Assembly: GCF_000515415.1 (NCBI RefSeq)
Contig: NZ_KI911783.1
Coordinates: 1,230,392-1,294,391, forward strand
DNA: 64,000 nt
Direction: 5' to 3'
DNA from: Bradyrhizobium sp. WSM1417
GTDB lineage: Bacteria; Pseudomonadota; Alphaproteobacteria; Rhizobiales; Xanthobacteraceae
The position numbers and the translations under genes were made by a program. A model generated the notes under the pieces. That model did not search any database. It was not told the DNA's origin and saw nothing but the letters and a program-made list of their open reading frames with translations. Shown one piece after another: positions 52,901 to 60,266 of the stretch (its first letter is position 1; each line of letters begins with the position of its first letter).

Positions 52901-53103
52901 GTCTTGGTGACCTGGGATTCGAGCTCGGCGGGTGCCGCGCCGAACTGCGACACCGCGACCGAGATCACGGGAATGTCGGCCGAGGGTAGCCGCGTCACCG
53001 CGAGCTTGGTGAAGGACACCCAGCCGAGGATCAGGAGGATGATGGAAAAAACGACCGACGGCAGCGGATTGCGAATCGACCATGCCGAGATATTGAGAGC
53101 CAT
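49954..53103 (-). CDS. RND-family efflux pump permease
   Basis: A 1049-residue inner-membrane transporter with the two-fold HAE1/AcrB layout: helix one (LPSVVFSIILLILGWVSF), a large porter loop, six helices, a second loop and the final helices. The proton-relay Asp pair is in GILVDDAIVEIENI, and MGIVTKNAIMLVEFAIES is the second conserved block. It exports hydrophobic compounds or metals by proton antiport. The adaptor gene directly upstream overlaps its start (ATGA). No outer-membrane channel gene is nearby, so a TolC-like channel is probably shared. The substrate is unknown. Confidence 0.94.
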   Translation of the reverse strand: MALNISAWSIRNPLPSVVFSIILLILGWVSFTKLAVTRLPSADIPVISVAVSQFGAAPAELESQVTKTVEDAVSGVEGVRHITSQITDGLSVTTIQFALETNTDRALNDVKDAVTRVRSNLPQNVTEPLIQRVDVIGLPIVTYAAISPGKTPEQLSYFVDDVVKRALQGVRGVAQVERIGGVEREILVSLDPDRLQSMGLTAVNVSQSLRGTNVDVAGGRAEIGKNDQAIRTLAGAKTLSDLAGTMIPLFGGGEVRLDDLGTVTDTIADRRTFARFNGEPIVALGIKRSKGASDVKVAEAVQKRIDTLKATYPDVDLKVIDTSVEYTNGNYHAAISTLFEGAILAVVIVLLFLRDLRATIIAAISLPLSIFPAFWAMDLLGFSLNLVSFLAITLSTGILVDDAIVEIENIVRHMNMGKSPYRAALEAADEIGLAVIAISLTIIAIFAPASFMSGIAGQFFKQFGITVSVQVFFSLLAARFVTPVLAAYFLKHGNHQEPPPGRVLRSYHRLVAWSVKHYFITVLAGFGVFAASIWSITLLPQGFLPAQDSSRSLVALELPPGTQLAYTEKVTEDIVARLRKRPEVKSIFVDGGRVPPGTQEVRRAALIINYTPKDSRDITQRELEFSISQELENIPDIRFWFLDENGLRAISLVVTGADANIVNNVASELATQMKRIPTISNVISETTLERPELRVEPRADLAARLGVSTESLSQTIRVATIGDVGPALAKFDVGDRLVPIRVQLEDAARGNLKTLEQLRVPLGEHGEKGGVPLSVIADVKLDQGPTSINRYDRERQATVAADLVGSAALGDATKKIYDLPVMKSRPKGVKVSPSGDAESLNELSEGFATAITAGLMMVYAVLVLLFGTFLQPITILFSLPLSIGGAIAALLVTGKQLTTPVWIGILMLMGIVTKNAIMLVEFAIESIHAGTPREEAMIDAGMKRARPIVMTTIAMAAGMMPSALAVGAGGEFRSPMALAVIGGLIFSTILSLVFVPAMFMVMDDLGALIWRFAKRLVVHSEDAEGAGHHEAAPAGAAPAPRSIVHPAAE

Positions 53104-54032
53104 CAGCGTACCCGCGTGCGATCGAGTTCATCGGCGAACATGGTCTTGATCTGGTCGCCGTCATGCAGCGAAGAGCCGGCGTCGGCGACGACGATTTCGC
53201 CGACGTTGAGGCCTTCCAGGATTTCCGTCGCGCTGTCCGACGACAGCCCGACCCGTACCTTGCGCGTCTCGACAATGTTGCCCTTGACGACCTGCACGGT
53301 GAGATGGTCGATCGCGGTCTTGGGAACCGCGACGCCGCAGCTTCGCTTGGCGTCGATCGAGGCGCGGGCGAACACGCCGACTTTCAGCGAGGGATTGTTG
53401 GTGACACTGATGCGCACGCGGCCGAGCTGGGTGGCGCGATCGATTTCGGGCGCGACCAGCCTGACCCGGCCGATCAGATCGGGCGCGTCGTCGCGGCTGA
53501 TGCGAACGGTCGCGCCGGAGCTGAGCTTGGCCATGTGCACTGCGGGCACCTGCGCGTCCAGCTCGATCTCGTTGTTGACGGCGATACGGAACATCGGGCC
53601 AGCCTGCGGCGAGGCCGGCGCGCCGACGATGGTGCGGACCTCGGTGACGAGCCCCGGCGCAGAGGCCTTCAGCGAAACCGGACCTTGCGGGCCGGGCCGC
53701 TGCGGCTGGCCCGGGATCTGGGGCGGTGCGGTCAGGCGCGCCAACTCCTGATTGTCGGTGACGAGGGTGCCCTCGGTGACGAAGAGGTCGGTGACCCTGG
53801 ATCCCTCTTGGTCAGCGACGACCACGGCTTCGCGGCGCGGCACGAAGAAGCCGGTCACCCGGACCAGGTCGGAGAAGCAGGCGTTGGTCGACTTGGTCAC
53901 GATGACCAGCGCCTCGCTCGGCGTTTCCTTGGGCTCGGCGCGATGCCGGTGCTCGAATAGATAATAGCCGACGCCGAGCGCGACGACGAAGACCACCGTT
54001 CCGGCCGGCTTGAGATATTGGGAGAGGTTCAT
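53103..54032 (-). CDS. RND efflux periplasmic adaptor
   Basis: A 309-residue membrane-anchored adaptor (helix GTVVFVVALGVGYYLF). Lipoyl-type blocks and the distal IEILEGLNVGE-like region (TEILEGLNVGEIVVADAGSSL) are clear. Its stop overlaps the start of the pump gene, so it is the pump's partner. Its two cysteines, Cys52 (ACFSDLV) and Cys232 (RSCGVAVP), match those of the orphan adaptor at 26915-27802; a disulfide is possible. A Pro/Gly-rich insert (IPGQPQRPGPQGP) replaces the usual coiled coil. I chose ATG 54032, not the longer frame to 54116. Confidence 0.9.
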   Translation of the reverse strand: MNLSQYLKPAGTVVFVVALGVGYYLFEHRHRAEPKETPSEALVIVTKSTNACFSDLVRVTGFFVPRREAVVVADQEGSRVTDLFVTEGTLVTDNQELARLTAPPQIPGQPQRPGPQGPVSLKASAPGLVTEVRTIVGAPASPQAGPMFRIAVNNEIELDAQVPAVHMAKLSSGATVRISRDDAPDLIGRVRLVAPEIDRATQLGRVRISVTNNPSLKVGVFARASIDAKRSCGVAVPKTAIDHLTVQVVKGNIVETRKVRVGLSSDSATEILEGLNVGEIVVADAGSSLHDGDQIKTMFADELDRTRVR

Positions 54033-54190
54033 TGCCGGATCGTCCTGGCCTGGCTCACGGCCATCCGCGCGCGGCCCATGGAGAGCGTTTTCCTGAAATA
54101 AAGCAGCGTCCCGCAAGCCTGCGGGACGCGCGGTGGAAGCGAGACTTTACACCACATCACGACTTGTCACTTCAAAGGATTACGTCGTGC

Positions 54191-54862
54191 TCACTTCGAT
54201 GCGGTGGTCTTGTTTTCCATGTTGACGACCTGCACGCGACGGTTGACCTCTGCCATCGGCTGGGCGGGGTCCTTCAGCTTGCTCTTGCCGTAGCCGACCG
54301 TGACGAGGTCGGTCGCGGAGATGCTGTATTTGTCGACCAAATAGCGCTTGATCGAATCCGCGCGGCGCTCCGACAGATCCTGATTATAGCTCTCGCCGCC
54401 GGCGGCGTCAGTGTGGCCGGCGACCACGAAGGTCGAGCCCTTCAGGTCGGGGCTGGTCAGCGCACGGCCGAGCGCCTGGACCGAGGCAAGCGATTTGGCG
54501 CTGATATTGGCCGAGTTGTAGTCGAACGTGATTTCCAGATCGATGTTCGGCTTGTCCTTGGCCGCCGACGCGATTTCTTCACGTTCGGTCGACGACAGCG
54601 AGCGTGTCGAGCGGCCGCGCACGGACTGGATCAGCTTGGTCTCCGTCGCACTCGGTGCGGGATCGGCCTGCGGAGCGATCGAGAGGCCGCGGGTCAGCGG
54701 CTTCTTCGGCGGCGGCGCCAGCGCGCGGACGATCTCGTCCTCGGTGACGTTCTTGCTGTTGCCGTCGTCGCCGGCGAATGCCAGCGGGATCGTCAGCGAC
54801 AGTGCGGCGCCGACGGTGATGATGGACAGGATTGCGGTAAGTCCCTTTGCAGCCAATCTCAT
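54191..54862 (-). CDS. OmpA-family peptidoglycan-binding protein
   Basis: A 223-residue exported protein. The signal or anchor is AILSIITVGAALSLTIPLAFA. A disordered, Pro-rich middle leads to an OmpA C-terminal domain with VVAGHTDAAGG, NQDLSERRADSIKRYLV and YGKSKL, which binds peptidoglycan. GGAGGG is upstream of the ATG. It lies between the pump adaptor gene and the caspase-like gene, on the same strand with gaps of 154-158 bp, so it may belong with either. Confidence 0.9.
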   Translation of the reverse strand: MRLAAKGLTAILSIITVGAALSLTIPLAFAGDDGNSKNVTEDEIVRALAPPPKKPLTRGLSIAPQADPAPSATETKLIQSVRGRSTRSLSSTEREEIASAAKDKPNIDLEITFDYNSANISAKSLASVQALGRALTSPDLKGSTFVVAGHTDAAGGESYNQDLSERRADSIKRYLVDKYSISATDLVTVGYGKSKLKDPAQPMAEVNRRVQVVNMENKTTASK

Positions 54863-55016
54863 AGCCAGTCCCTCCTGCGCAGCCAGCTCGCGTAGTTCCA
54901 AAATCCTGCAGTAAGCCGCCCCGAAAAGGCGGGCGCGGCATCCGTTCAATTAGTCAATTAGTCTTCGCCGGGCCGCCGCGGGTTCGAGGCACATCGGCCC
55001 CGATCCAAAAAAAATA

Positions 55017-56522
55017 TCAACGCACTCCGTAGCTTGCGAATTCCTGAACAATGTTCGGGTCCATCGCCTTGGCATTGGCGATGTCGAGCGCGCCTTCCTG
55101 GGCCGAGCCGTTGCGCTGCTTGGCGATCCCGCGTCCGAACAGCGAGGAGGTCAGGCGCGGATTGATCCTCAGGGCGGCCTCGAAATCGGCGATGGCGTTC
55201 TTGACCGCCCCCGATTTCAGATTGACCAACCCCCGGCTGTCCAGCGCGTCGACGAAGTTCGGCCGCAGCCGCAGGGCCTCGTTGCAGTCCTTCAGCGCGC
55301 CCTGGAGGTCGCCGACCACGGTGCGGGTCCAGCAGCGGTTGTTCAGAGCCTCGACGTCCTTGGGGTTGATCCGAAGCGTCTCGTCAAAATCCTTGATGGC
55401 CAAGCTGTAGGCGCCCTTGCTGGCATAGACCTGACCGCGCCGGTAAAGCGCGTTCACGTCATCCGGATTAGCCGCGATCTTGGCGGTCAGCCCCTTGATG
55501 GTGGGGTCCTCGGCGAGGGCGGCCGCACTCGGCCCGCTCTCCATGCTCGGAGCGGTCGCGGGATCGGCCGGAATCACAGGCGGAGGCGGCGGCGGTGCGG
55601 GCGGCAAGGCAGCCTCGACCTGCGGCTTCGGTGACGGAGCGGGCGCGGCCACCGTGTCGGCCGGTTTCGGCGGCGGAGGCGGTGAAGGTGCGGGCGGAGC
55701 CGGCGGCGGGTTGTTGGCGACGACCGGCGGCGGCGCGGGTGGCGGGGTCGTTGTCGGGCGCGACCCGCCGGCCCCTGGAATGAACGAGAAATCCTCGGCC
55801 AGTGAAGAGGATATCCACGGCACCTGCTCGCCCCGGGAGGCACGGGTGACGCCCATCTTGGTGCGGTTCAGCGTCTCCTCGGCCATCAGGTCGGGGACGC
55901 GGATTTCCTTGAGGAGTTCCTGGACGAACAGGCTGTGCTCGCCGCCGGCGTCCGAAACTACCGAGGCCAACGCCGCCGAATACATCACCAGCGTGCCGTT
56001 CGGCGCGATGACGGGGGTGAGGCCGGCCGAGAAGCTGCGGAACCGGCGCTCGAACGGATTGCGCCTGGAGGCGTCGACCAGCGCGATCTTGACGCCGGCG
56101 CCGCGGGTGTTGAGCTCGCCGAGCACGGTTTCGAGGCTGATTCCGTCGCGGCGCACGTCGGATTCGGTCCAGATCTGCGCATCGATGGGCAGCAAATAGC
56201 TCTGCCGCGCGGACTGGATGCCGAAGCCGCTGAAGAACACCAGTGCCACCGACCCCGGCTTGATCTTGCCGTAGAGCTTGTCGAAGGCGCGGCGCATGCC
56301 GTCGCCAGTCAGGTTCTCACCGGTTTCCACGGAAAAGCCGTCGCGCTTGAGCTCGTCGGCGACGTCGCGCGCGTCGTTGAGCGGTTCCTTCAGGGGAGCG
56401 TCGGCGTCCGGATATTTGGCGTTGCCGATCACAAGCGCAAAGCGATCGCCGGCCGCAATCGACGGAGCGGTCGGGATGAGCGACACGAGCAAGGACAGAA
56501 CGAAAAGCAGGCGAATTTTCAT
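55017..56522 (-). CDS. Exported caspase-like pseudoenzyme fused to TPR repeats
   Basis: A 501-residue protein: signal peptide (LLFVLSLLVSLIPTAPSIAA), caspase fold (about 25-240), a long Pro/Ala linker (about 250-335), then TPR repeats to the end (AALYRR-like NALYRRGQVYASKGAY, VEALNNRCWTRTVVGD). The fold shows RFALVIGNAKYPDADAPL and LPIDAQIW. The catalytic blocks read FFSGFGIQ (Phe100 for His) and LVDASRRNP (Ser152 for Cys), so proteolysis is very unlikely. It probably binds a partner through the TPRs. Both it and the copy at 25887 share the ERRFRS-x-S block after the second site. Confidence 0.9.
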   Translation of the reverse strand: MKIRLLFVLSLLVSLIPTAPSIAAGDRFALVIGNAKYPDADAPLKEPLNDARDVADELKRDGFSVETGENLTGDGMRRAFDKLYGKIKPGSVALVFFSGFGIQSARQSYLLPIDAQIWTESDVRRDGISLETVLGELNTRGAGVKIALVDASRRNPFERRFRSFSAGLTPVIAPNGTLVMYSAALASVVSDAGGEHSLFVQELLKEIRVPDLMAEETLNRTKMGVTRASRGEQVPWISSSLAEDFSFIPGAGGSRPTTTPPPAPPPVVANNPPPAPPAPSPPPPPKPADTVAAPAPSPKPQVEAALPPAPPPPPPVIPADPATAPSMESGPSAAALAEDPTIKGLTAKIAANPDDVNALYRRGQVYASKGAYSLAIKDFDETLRINPKDVEALNNRCWTRTVVGDLQGALKDCNEALRLRPNFVDALDSRGLVNLKSGAVKNAIADFEAALRINPRLTSSLFGRGIAKQRNGSAQEGALDIANAKAMDPNIVQEFASYGVR

Positions 56523-56894
56523 AATTAGCGCGATCCAGCCAAAAAGGCGCCGTTTCCAGCTTGCGCCGCGGCGACCTTAACTTACGCAATGTGCATTATC
56601 AAACCGGGGAAGGGGGGCGTCAACCGCTTGCGGATTCGGCGCGATCGCGACAATTGACCGCGACGCATGGGCATGTTGCGGGGGAATAAACGGGCGGTCA
56701 CGATTGCACGCGATGCATTCTGGTTGTCATTGCGGCTGCACGTTAGGGCAGCCATGGCGACAACAATGTGATTGGTCTCACATTGCGGACGGGCCTCCTT
56801 CGCAACCTCAGGTGTTTGACCTTTGCGGTGGACGATGGCTTGTTGCGATCAATCGCCCCTGAAGGTGCATCCACAAAAGAGCAAGATCAAAATC
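56523..56894. other. Intergenic region, 372 bp
   Basis: The divergent space between the caspase-TPR gene and the lactonase-like gene. It contains a perfect CRP-type palindrome (56765-56786), which is 109 bp from the lactonase start and 243 bp from the caspase-TPR start. I see no gene or repeat otherwise. Confidence 0.6.
56765..56786. promoter_or_regulatory. Perfect CRP-type binding site
   Basis: CAATGTGA and TCACATTG are exact complements around the 6-base centre TTGGTC, so the 16-base core is TGTGA-N6-TCACA with three extra paired bases on each side. It is closer to consensus than the other two sites in the window. It could control the divergent lactonase-like and caspase-TPR genes. Confidence 0.7.
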
Positions 56895-57701
56895 ATGGGA
56901 AACGCCTACGAAATCTACGCCCTGCGCTATGCGACGATGTCACCGCGCACCCCCAACATGAACTTTCTCGCGCCCGACCCGCATGACAGCGCGGCGCAGG
57001 ACCTCGACTATTTCGTCTGGCTGATTCGCGGCAACGGCCGCGACATCCTGGTCGATACCGGCTTCAATGCCGAGGAAGCGTCCGCGCGGGCCCGCAAGCT
57101 GACGCTCAATCCGGTCGACGCGCTGGAGCGCTTTGGTGTCGCGGCAGCGGGCATTCGCGATATCATCGTGACGCATCTGCATTACGACCACGCCGGCAAC
57201 CTGGACCGCTTCCCGAACGCGCGCTTCCATCTCCAGGAGCGGGAGATGGCCTACGCGACGGGGCGCTGCATGTGCAACGGACTGCTGCGACATCCGTTCT
57301 CGGTCGAGCACGTCACGCAGATGGTCCGCCATGTCTATGGCGAGCGCGTCAATTTCTATTCCGGCGACGGCGAGGTCGCGCCCGGCGTCACCGTGCACCG
57401 CGTCGGCGGCCATTCGGATGGCTTGCAGGTGGTGAGGGTCGAGACCGCCCGCGGACCGGTGGTGCTCGCGTCCGATGCCGCGCATTATTACGCCAATCTC
57501 CAGCGCAGAAGCCCATTCCCGATCGTCTACAATGTCGGCGACATGGCGGTTGGCTGGGAGACGATCGAGCGTCTCGCCGGCCATCCTGACCGGTTCATTC
57601 CCGGCCACGATCCGATCGTGACCGAGATCTATCCGCGCGCCAGCGACGACGGCGATGTCTGGGCCCTGCATTTGCCGCCGTCGCGATCGTTTGCGAAGTG
57701 A
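56895..57701 (+). CDS. N-acyl homoserine lactonase-like MBL-fold protein
   Basis: A 268-residue metallo-hydrolase. The zinc motif THLHYDHAGN is intact, with a later His in VGGHSDG, an Asp in VLASDAAHYY and a final His in FIPGHDP. The spacing resembles AHL lactonases (AiiA type), which open the lactone of quorum signals; other lactones are possible. No signal peptide is evident. I chose ATG 56895; a weak ribosome site precedes it. The stop abuts the stop of the convergent MarR gene with no base between. Confidence 0.85.
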   Translation: MGNAYEIYALRYATMSPRTPNMNFLAPDPHDSAAQDLDYFVWLIRGNGRDILVDTGFNAEEASARARKLTLNPVDALERFGVAAAGIRDIIVTHLHYDHAGNLDRFPNARFHLQEREMAYATGRCMCNGLLRHPFSVEHVTQMVRHVYGERVNFYSGDGEVAPGVTVHRVGGHSDGLQVVRVETARGPVVLASDAAHYYANLQRRSPFPIVYNVGDMAVGWETIERLAGHPDRFIPGHDPIVTEIYPRASDDGDVWALHLPPSRSFAK

Positions 57702-58244
57702 TCAATACGCCTGCTTGGCGTCGGCCTCTTCACTGGTCTGGATCAGGTCGAGGCTCTGTTCGATCTTGCCGAGCAGCGTCGATAGCTGTTTGCGCTCCTG
57801 CGCAGAGAGGCAGGCGAGGATCTCGTCTTCCCGCCGCAGCAATTGCGGAAACAGCTCCTCGTAGAGCGTGCGGCCTTTCCTCGTCAGTCGCAGGCGGAAT
57901 TCGCGGCGGTCGGCTTCGTTCTCGACGCGCTCGATCAAACTCTGGTGCAGCAACATGGTCACCGCGCGGCTGATGGTGGATTTGTGCGTGCGGGTGCATT
58001 GCGCGACGTACTGCGCGCTGCAGGCATCGTTGCGGAAGCCGAGCGTCGCGATCACGCGCCAGGCCGGGATGTCGAGGCCGTGACGTTCCTGATATTCGAC
58101 CGAAAGCGCGGCGCTGACCTCCGCCGCGAGCCGGTTGAGGCGGAACGGCACGAACCTGAACAGGTCCAGCCGTGTTTTGGGCCGCGCTGAGGCCTCATCG
58201 GCCTCGTGTGTCTTCAGCGCGATGTCGCTGGATGTCCTCGCCAA
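57702..58244 (-). CDS. MarR-family transcriptional regulator
   Basis: A 180-residue winged-HTH regulator. The DNA-binding part is ACSAQYVAQCTRTHKSTISRAV with the wing ENEADRREFRLRLTRKG, matching MarR/HpaR regulators. The N-terminal ~50 residues extend the dimer helices. No good ATG is present; I propose TTG at 58244 with GGAG upstream, which is a somewhat uncertain call. It is divergent from the flavin hydroxylase and homogentisate genes, with an 18-bp palindrome between. It likely represses them until an aromatic acid binds (inference). Confidence 0.85.
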   Translation of the reverse strand: MARTSSDIALKTHEADEASARPKTRLDLFRFVPFRLNRLAAEVSAALSVEYQERHGLDIPAWRVIATLGFRNDACSAQYVAQCTRTHKSTISRAVTMLLHQSLIERVENEADRREFRLRLTRKGRTLYEELFPQLLRREDEILACLSAQERKQLSTLLGKIEQSLDLIQTSEEADAKQAY

Positions 58245-58265
58245 GGAGAGCGCTCCGAATTCCAG

Positions 58266-58311
58266 TTGACGGCCGGCCGGCTCCGGTCCAAAATAGTTGC
58301 ACGTGAGACTA
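58266..58311 (+). promoter_or_regulatory. Promoter and MarR operator candidate
   Basis: The element 58294-58311, TAGTTGCACGTGAGACTA, is a palindrome with arms TAGT-NN-CACGTG-NN-ACTA; all positions pair except the two NN pairs. A TTGACG at 58266-58271 is followed after 17 bases by CAAAAT (58289-58294), a weak -10, so the palindrome would cover the start of transcription. A repressor bound there would block the hydroxylase operon. Confidence 0.55.
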
Positions 58312-58354
58312 TCTAGCAGATCAGGCCTCTCCTGACCAGAGCCGAGGTTAGCGC

Positions 58355-59983
58355 ATGGCGCAGGCCAATACGCATCAGGCCAAAACCCAGTTCGGCTATC
58401 GCCGCCACCCCGATCAGGATCGTCCCGGGCAGGGCGCGGCCGAGCATCCCGTGGTGATCGTCGGCGCGGGCCCGGTCGGGCTATCACTGGCGATCGACCT
58501 TGCCCAGCGCGGCCAGCACGTCGTCCTTCTGGATGATGCCGACCGCATCGGCGAGGGCTCCCGCGCAATCTGCTTCTCGAAACGGTCGCTGGAATATTGG
58601 GACCGGCTCGGCGTCGGCGACCGCATGGTCGACAAGGGCGTGGTCTGGAGCGTCGGCCGCATCTTCCACGGCGAGCAGCAGCTCTACCAGTTCAATCTGC
58701 TGCCGGAGGACGGTCACAAGCGGCCGGCCTTCGTCAACCTCCAGCAATATTACGCCGAAGCCTATCTGGTCGACCGCATCAGCGAGCTGTCCGAAATCAA
58801 TCTGCGCTGGCGCAACAAGGTGACGGCGCTGGAGCGCCGCAACGATTCCGTCGCGCTGACGATCGAGACGCCGGAGGGCGCCTATCGCCTGCACGCGCAA
58901 TATGTCGTCGCCTGCGACGGCGCGCGCTCGTCGCTGCGGCAGATGGTCGGCGCCGACTTCGCCGGACAGGTGTTCGAAGACCAGTTCCTGATCGCCGACG
59001 TCAAGATGACCGCGGAATTCCCGACCGAGCGCTGGTTCTGGTTCGATCCGCCGTTTCATGCGGGACGTTCGGCGCTGTTGCACCGACAGCCTGACGATGT
59101 CTGGCGCATCGACCTTCAGCTCAATCGCTATGCCGACCCGATCGTCGAGAAGAAGCCGGAGAACGTGCGGCCGCGGATTGTGCGCATGCTCGGCCACGAC
59201 AAGTTCGAATTCGAGTGGATCTCGCTCTACAAATTCCAGTGCCGGCGGATGGACCGCTTCGTCCATGGCCGCGTGATTTTTGCAGGCGATTCCGCGCACC
59301 AGGTCTCGCCGTTCGGCGCGCGCGGCGCCAATTCGGGACTCGAGGACGCCGAAAATCTCTCCTGGAAGCTCGACCGCGTCCTGCGCGGCGCCTCACCCGC
59401 GAGCCTGCTCGAGAGCTATCATGTCGAGCGCAGCGGGGCAGCCGACGAGAATATCCGCGAATCCACCCGCTCGACCGATTTCATGGCGCCGAATTCGCAT
59501 CAGGAGGCGCGGCTGCGCAAGGCGGTGCTGTCGCTGGCCAAGGAAACGGAGTTCGGCAAGCGCATGGTCAATGGCGGGCGGCTCTCGGTGCCCTGTAGCT
59601 ATGACTCGCCGCTGTCATCGCCCGATGCAGATGCGTGGCGCGGTGGACCGCTGCCGGGTTGTTCGATGCTCGATGCCCCCGTTGCGACACGCGCGGGCGA
59701 GCAAGCCTATTTGACCGATGCGTTCCGCAAGGGTGGAACGGATTTCACCTTGCTGTCGTTCAGCAACGGCGCGGCGATTGAGGCGCCTGAAGGCGTGAAG
59801 GATATTCGTATCGGCAGTGAGGATGGCCTCGCAGATCCGGCGGGGCTCACCGCAAAGCGCTATGATGCGGAACCAGGCTCAGCCTACCTGCTCAGGCCGG
59901 ACGGCTACGTTGCGGCGCGCTTCCGCCACCCCACGCGCGCTGGCGTTGCGGCAGCGCTGTCGCGCGCGCAGGGCTTGAATTGA
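58355..59983 (+). CDS. FAD-dependent aromatic hydroxylase (MhaA/MhpA-like)
   Basis: A 542-residue flavoprotein monooxygenase of the PheA/MhpA class. FAD motifs: VVIVGAGPVGLSLAIDLAQRG near residue 33, the DG box ACDGARSSLRQ, and the GD box FAGDSAHQVSPFGARGANSG. The C-terminal domain (from ~400) is the thioredoxin-like dimerisation region. It adds OH to an aromatic ring, using NAD(P)H and oxygen. Because homogentisate dioxygenase and fumarylacetoacetase follow, a plausible substrate is 3-hydroxyphenylacetate, giving homogentisate, as in the MhaAB system of Pseudomonas putida; this is inference. GAGG precedes the ATG. Two downstream genes may be its partners. Confidence 0.88.
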   Translation: MAQANTHQAKTQFGYRRHPDQDRPGQGAAEHPVVIVGAGPVGLSLAIDLAQRGQHVVLLDDADRIGEGSRAICFSKRSLEYWDRLGVGDRMVDKGVVWSVGRIFHGEQQLYQFNLLPEDGHKRPAFVNLQQYYAEAYLVDRISELSEINLRWRNKVTALERRNDSVALTIETPEGAYRLHAQYVVACDGARSSLRQMVGADFAGQVFEDQFLIADVKMTAEFPTERWFWFDPPFHAGRSALLHRQPDDVWRIDLQLNRYADPIVEKKPENVRPRIVRMLGHDKFEFEWISLYKFQCRRMDRFVHGRVIFAGDSAHQVSPFGARGANSGLEDAENLSWKLDRVLRGASPASLLESYHVERSGAADENIRESTRSTDFMAPNSHQEARLRKAVLSLAKETEFGKRMVNGGRLSVPCSYDSPLSSPDADAWRGGPLPGCSMLDAPVATRAGEQAYLTDAFRKGGTDFTLLSFSNGAAIEAPEGVKDIRIGSEDGLADPAGLTAKRYDAEPGSAYLLRPDGYVAARFRHPTRAGVAAALSRAQGLN

Positions 59984-60022
59984 GGATTGGCTTGAATTGA
60001 GGATTGGCTTGAATTGAGGATT
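59972..60022 (+). repeat. 17-bp tandem repeat, three copies, in the gene junction
   Basis: GGCTTGAATTGAGGATT occurs three times without spacer (59972-59988, 59989-60005, 60006-60022). The first copy holds the hydroxylase stop codon and the last provides the TGAGGA ribosome site of the next gene. Copy number could vary by slippage. The unit length of 17 is not a multiple of three. Confidence 0.9.
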
Positions 60023-60025
60023 CGC

Positions 60026-60247
60026 ATGCCGCTCTCGACCAGCTCCAACTTCGCGCGGCCCGACGATGCCTTTCGCGCCATCGTGGAGGCGCATCGTGGC
60101 TTCACCGACGAGCAAAGCGCCGACTTTGACGCGGCGCTGGTGCTGATTCTCGCCAACCATATCGGCGATATCGACGTGCTGCGGGAGGCCATCCTGCTCG
60201 CCAAGCGGCGCATGATCGACGGCCAGCAACAGCAACAGCAACAATAA
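60026..60247 (+). CDS. DUF2783-type small protein, possible hydroxylase partner
   Basis: A 73-residue helical protein with a Gln-rich tail (seven Gln encoded by CAGCAA units). The block DEQSADFDAALVLILANHIGD and VLREAILLAKRR resembles DUF2783, small proteins that accompany flavin hydroxylases. In Pseudomonas putida U, 3-hydroxyphenylacetate hydroxylase needs a small second component (MhaB); this could be its counterpart, which is hypothesis. ATG 60026 has TGAGGA six bases upstream, within the tandem repeat. Confidence 0.8.
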   Translation: MPLSTSSNFARPDDAFRAIVEAHRGFTDEQSADFDAALVLILANHIGDIDVLREAILLAKRRMIDGQQQQQQQ

Positions 60248-60266
60248 TGTCCAAAGGAACGAACTG

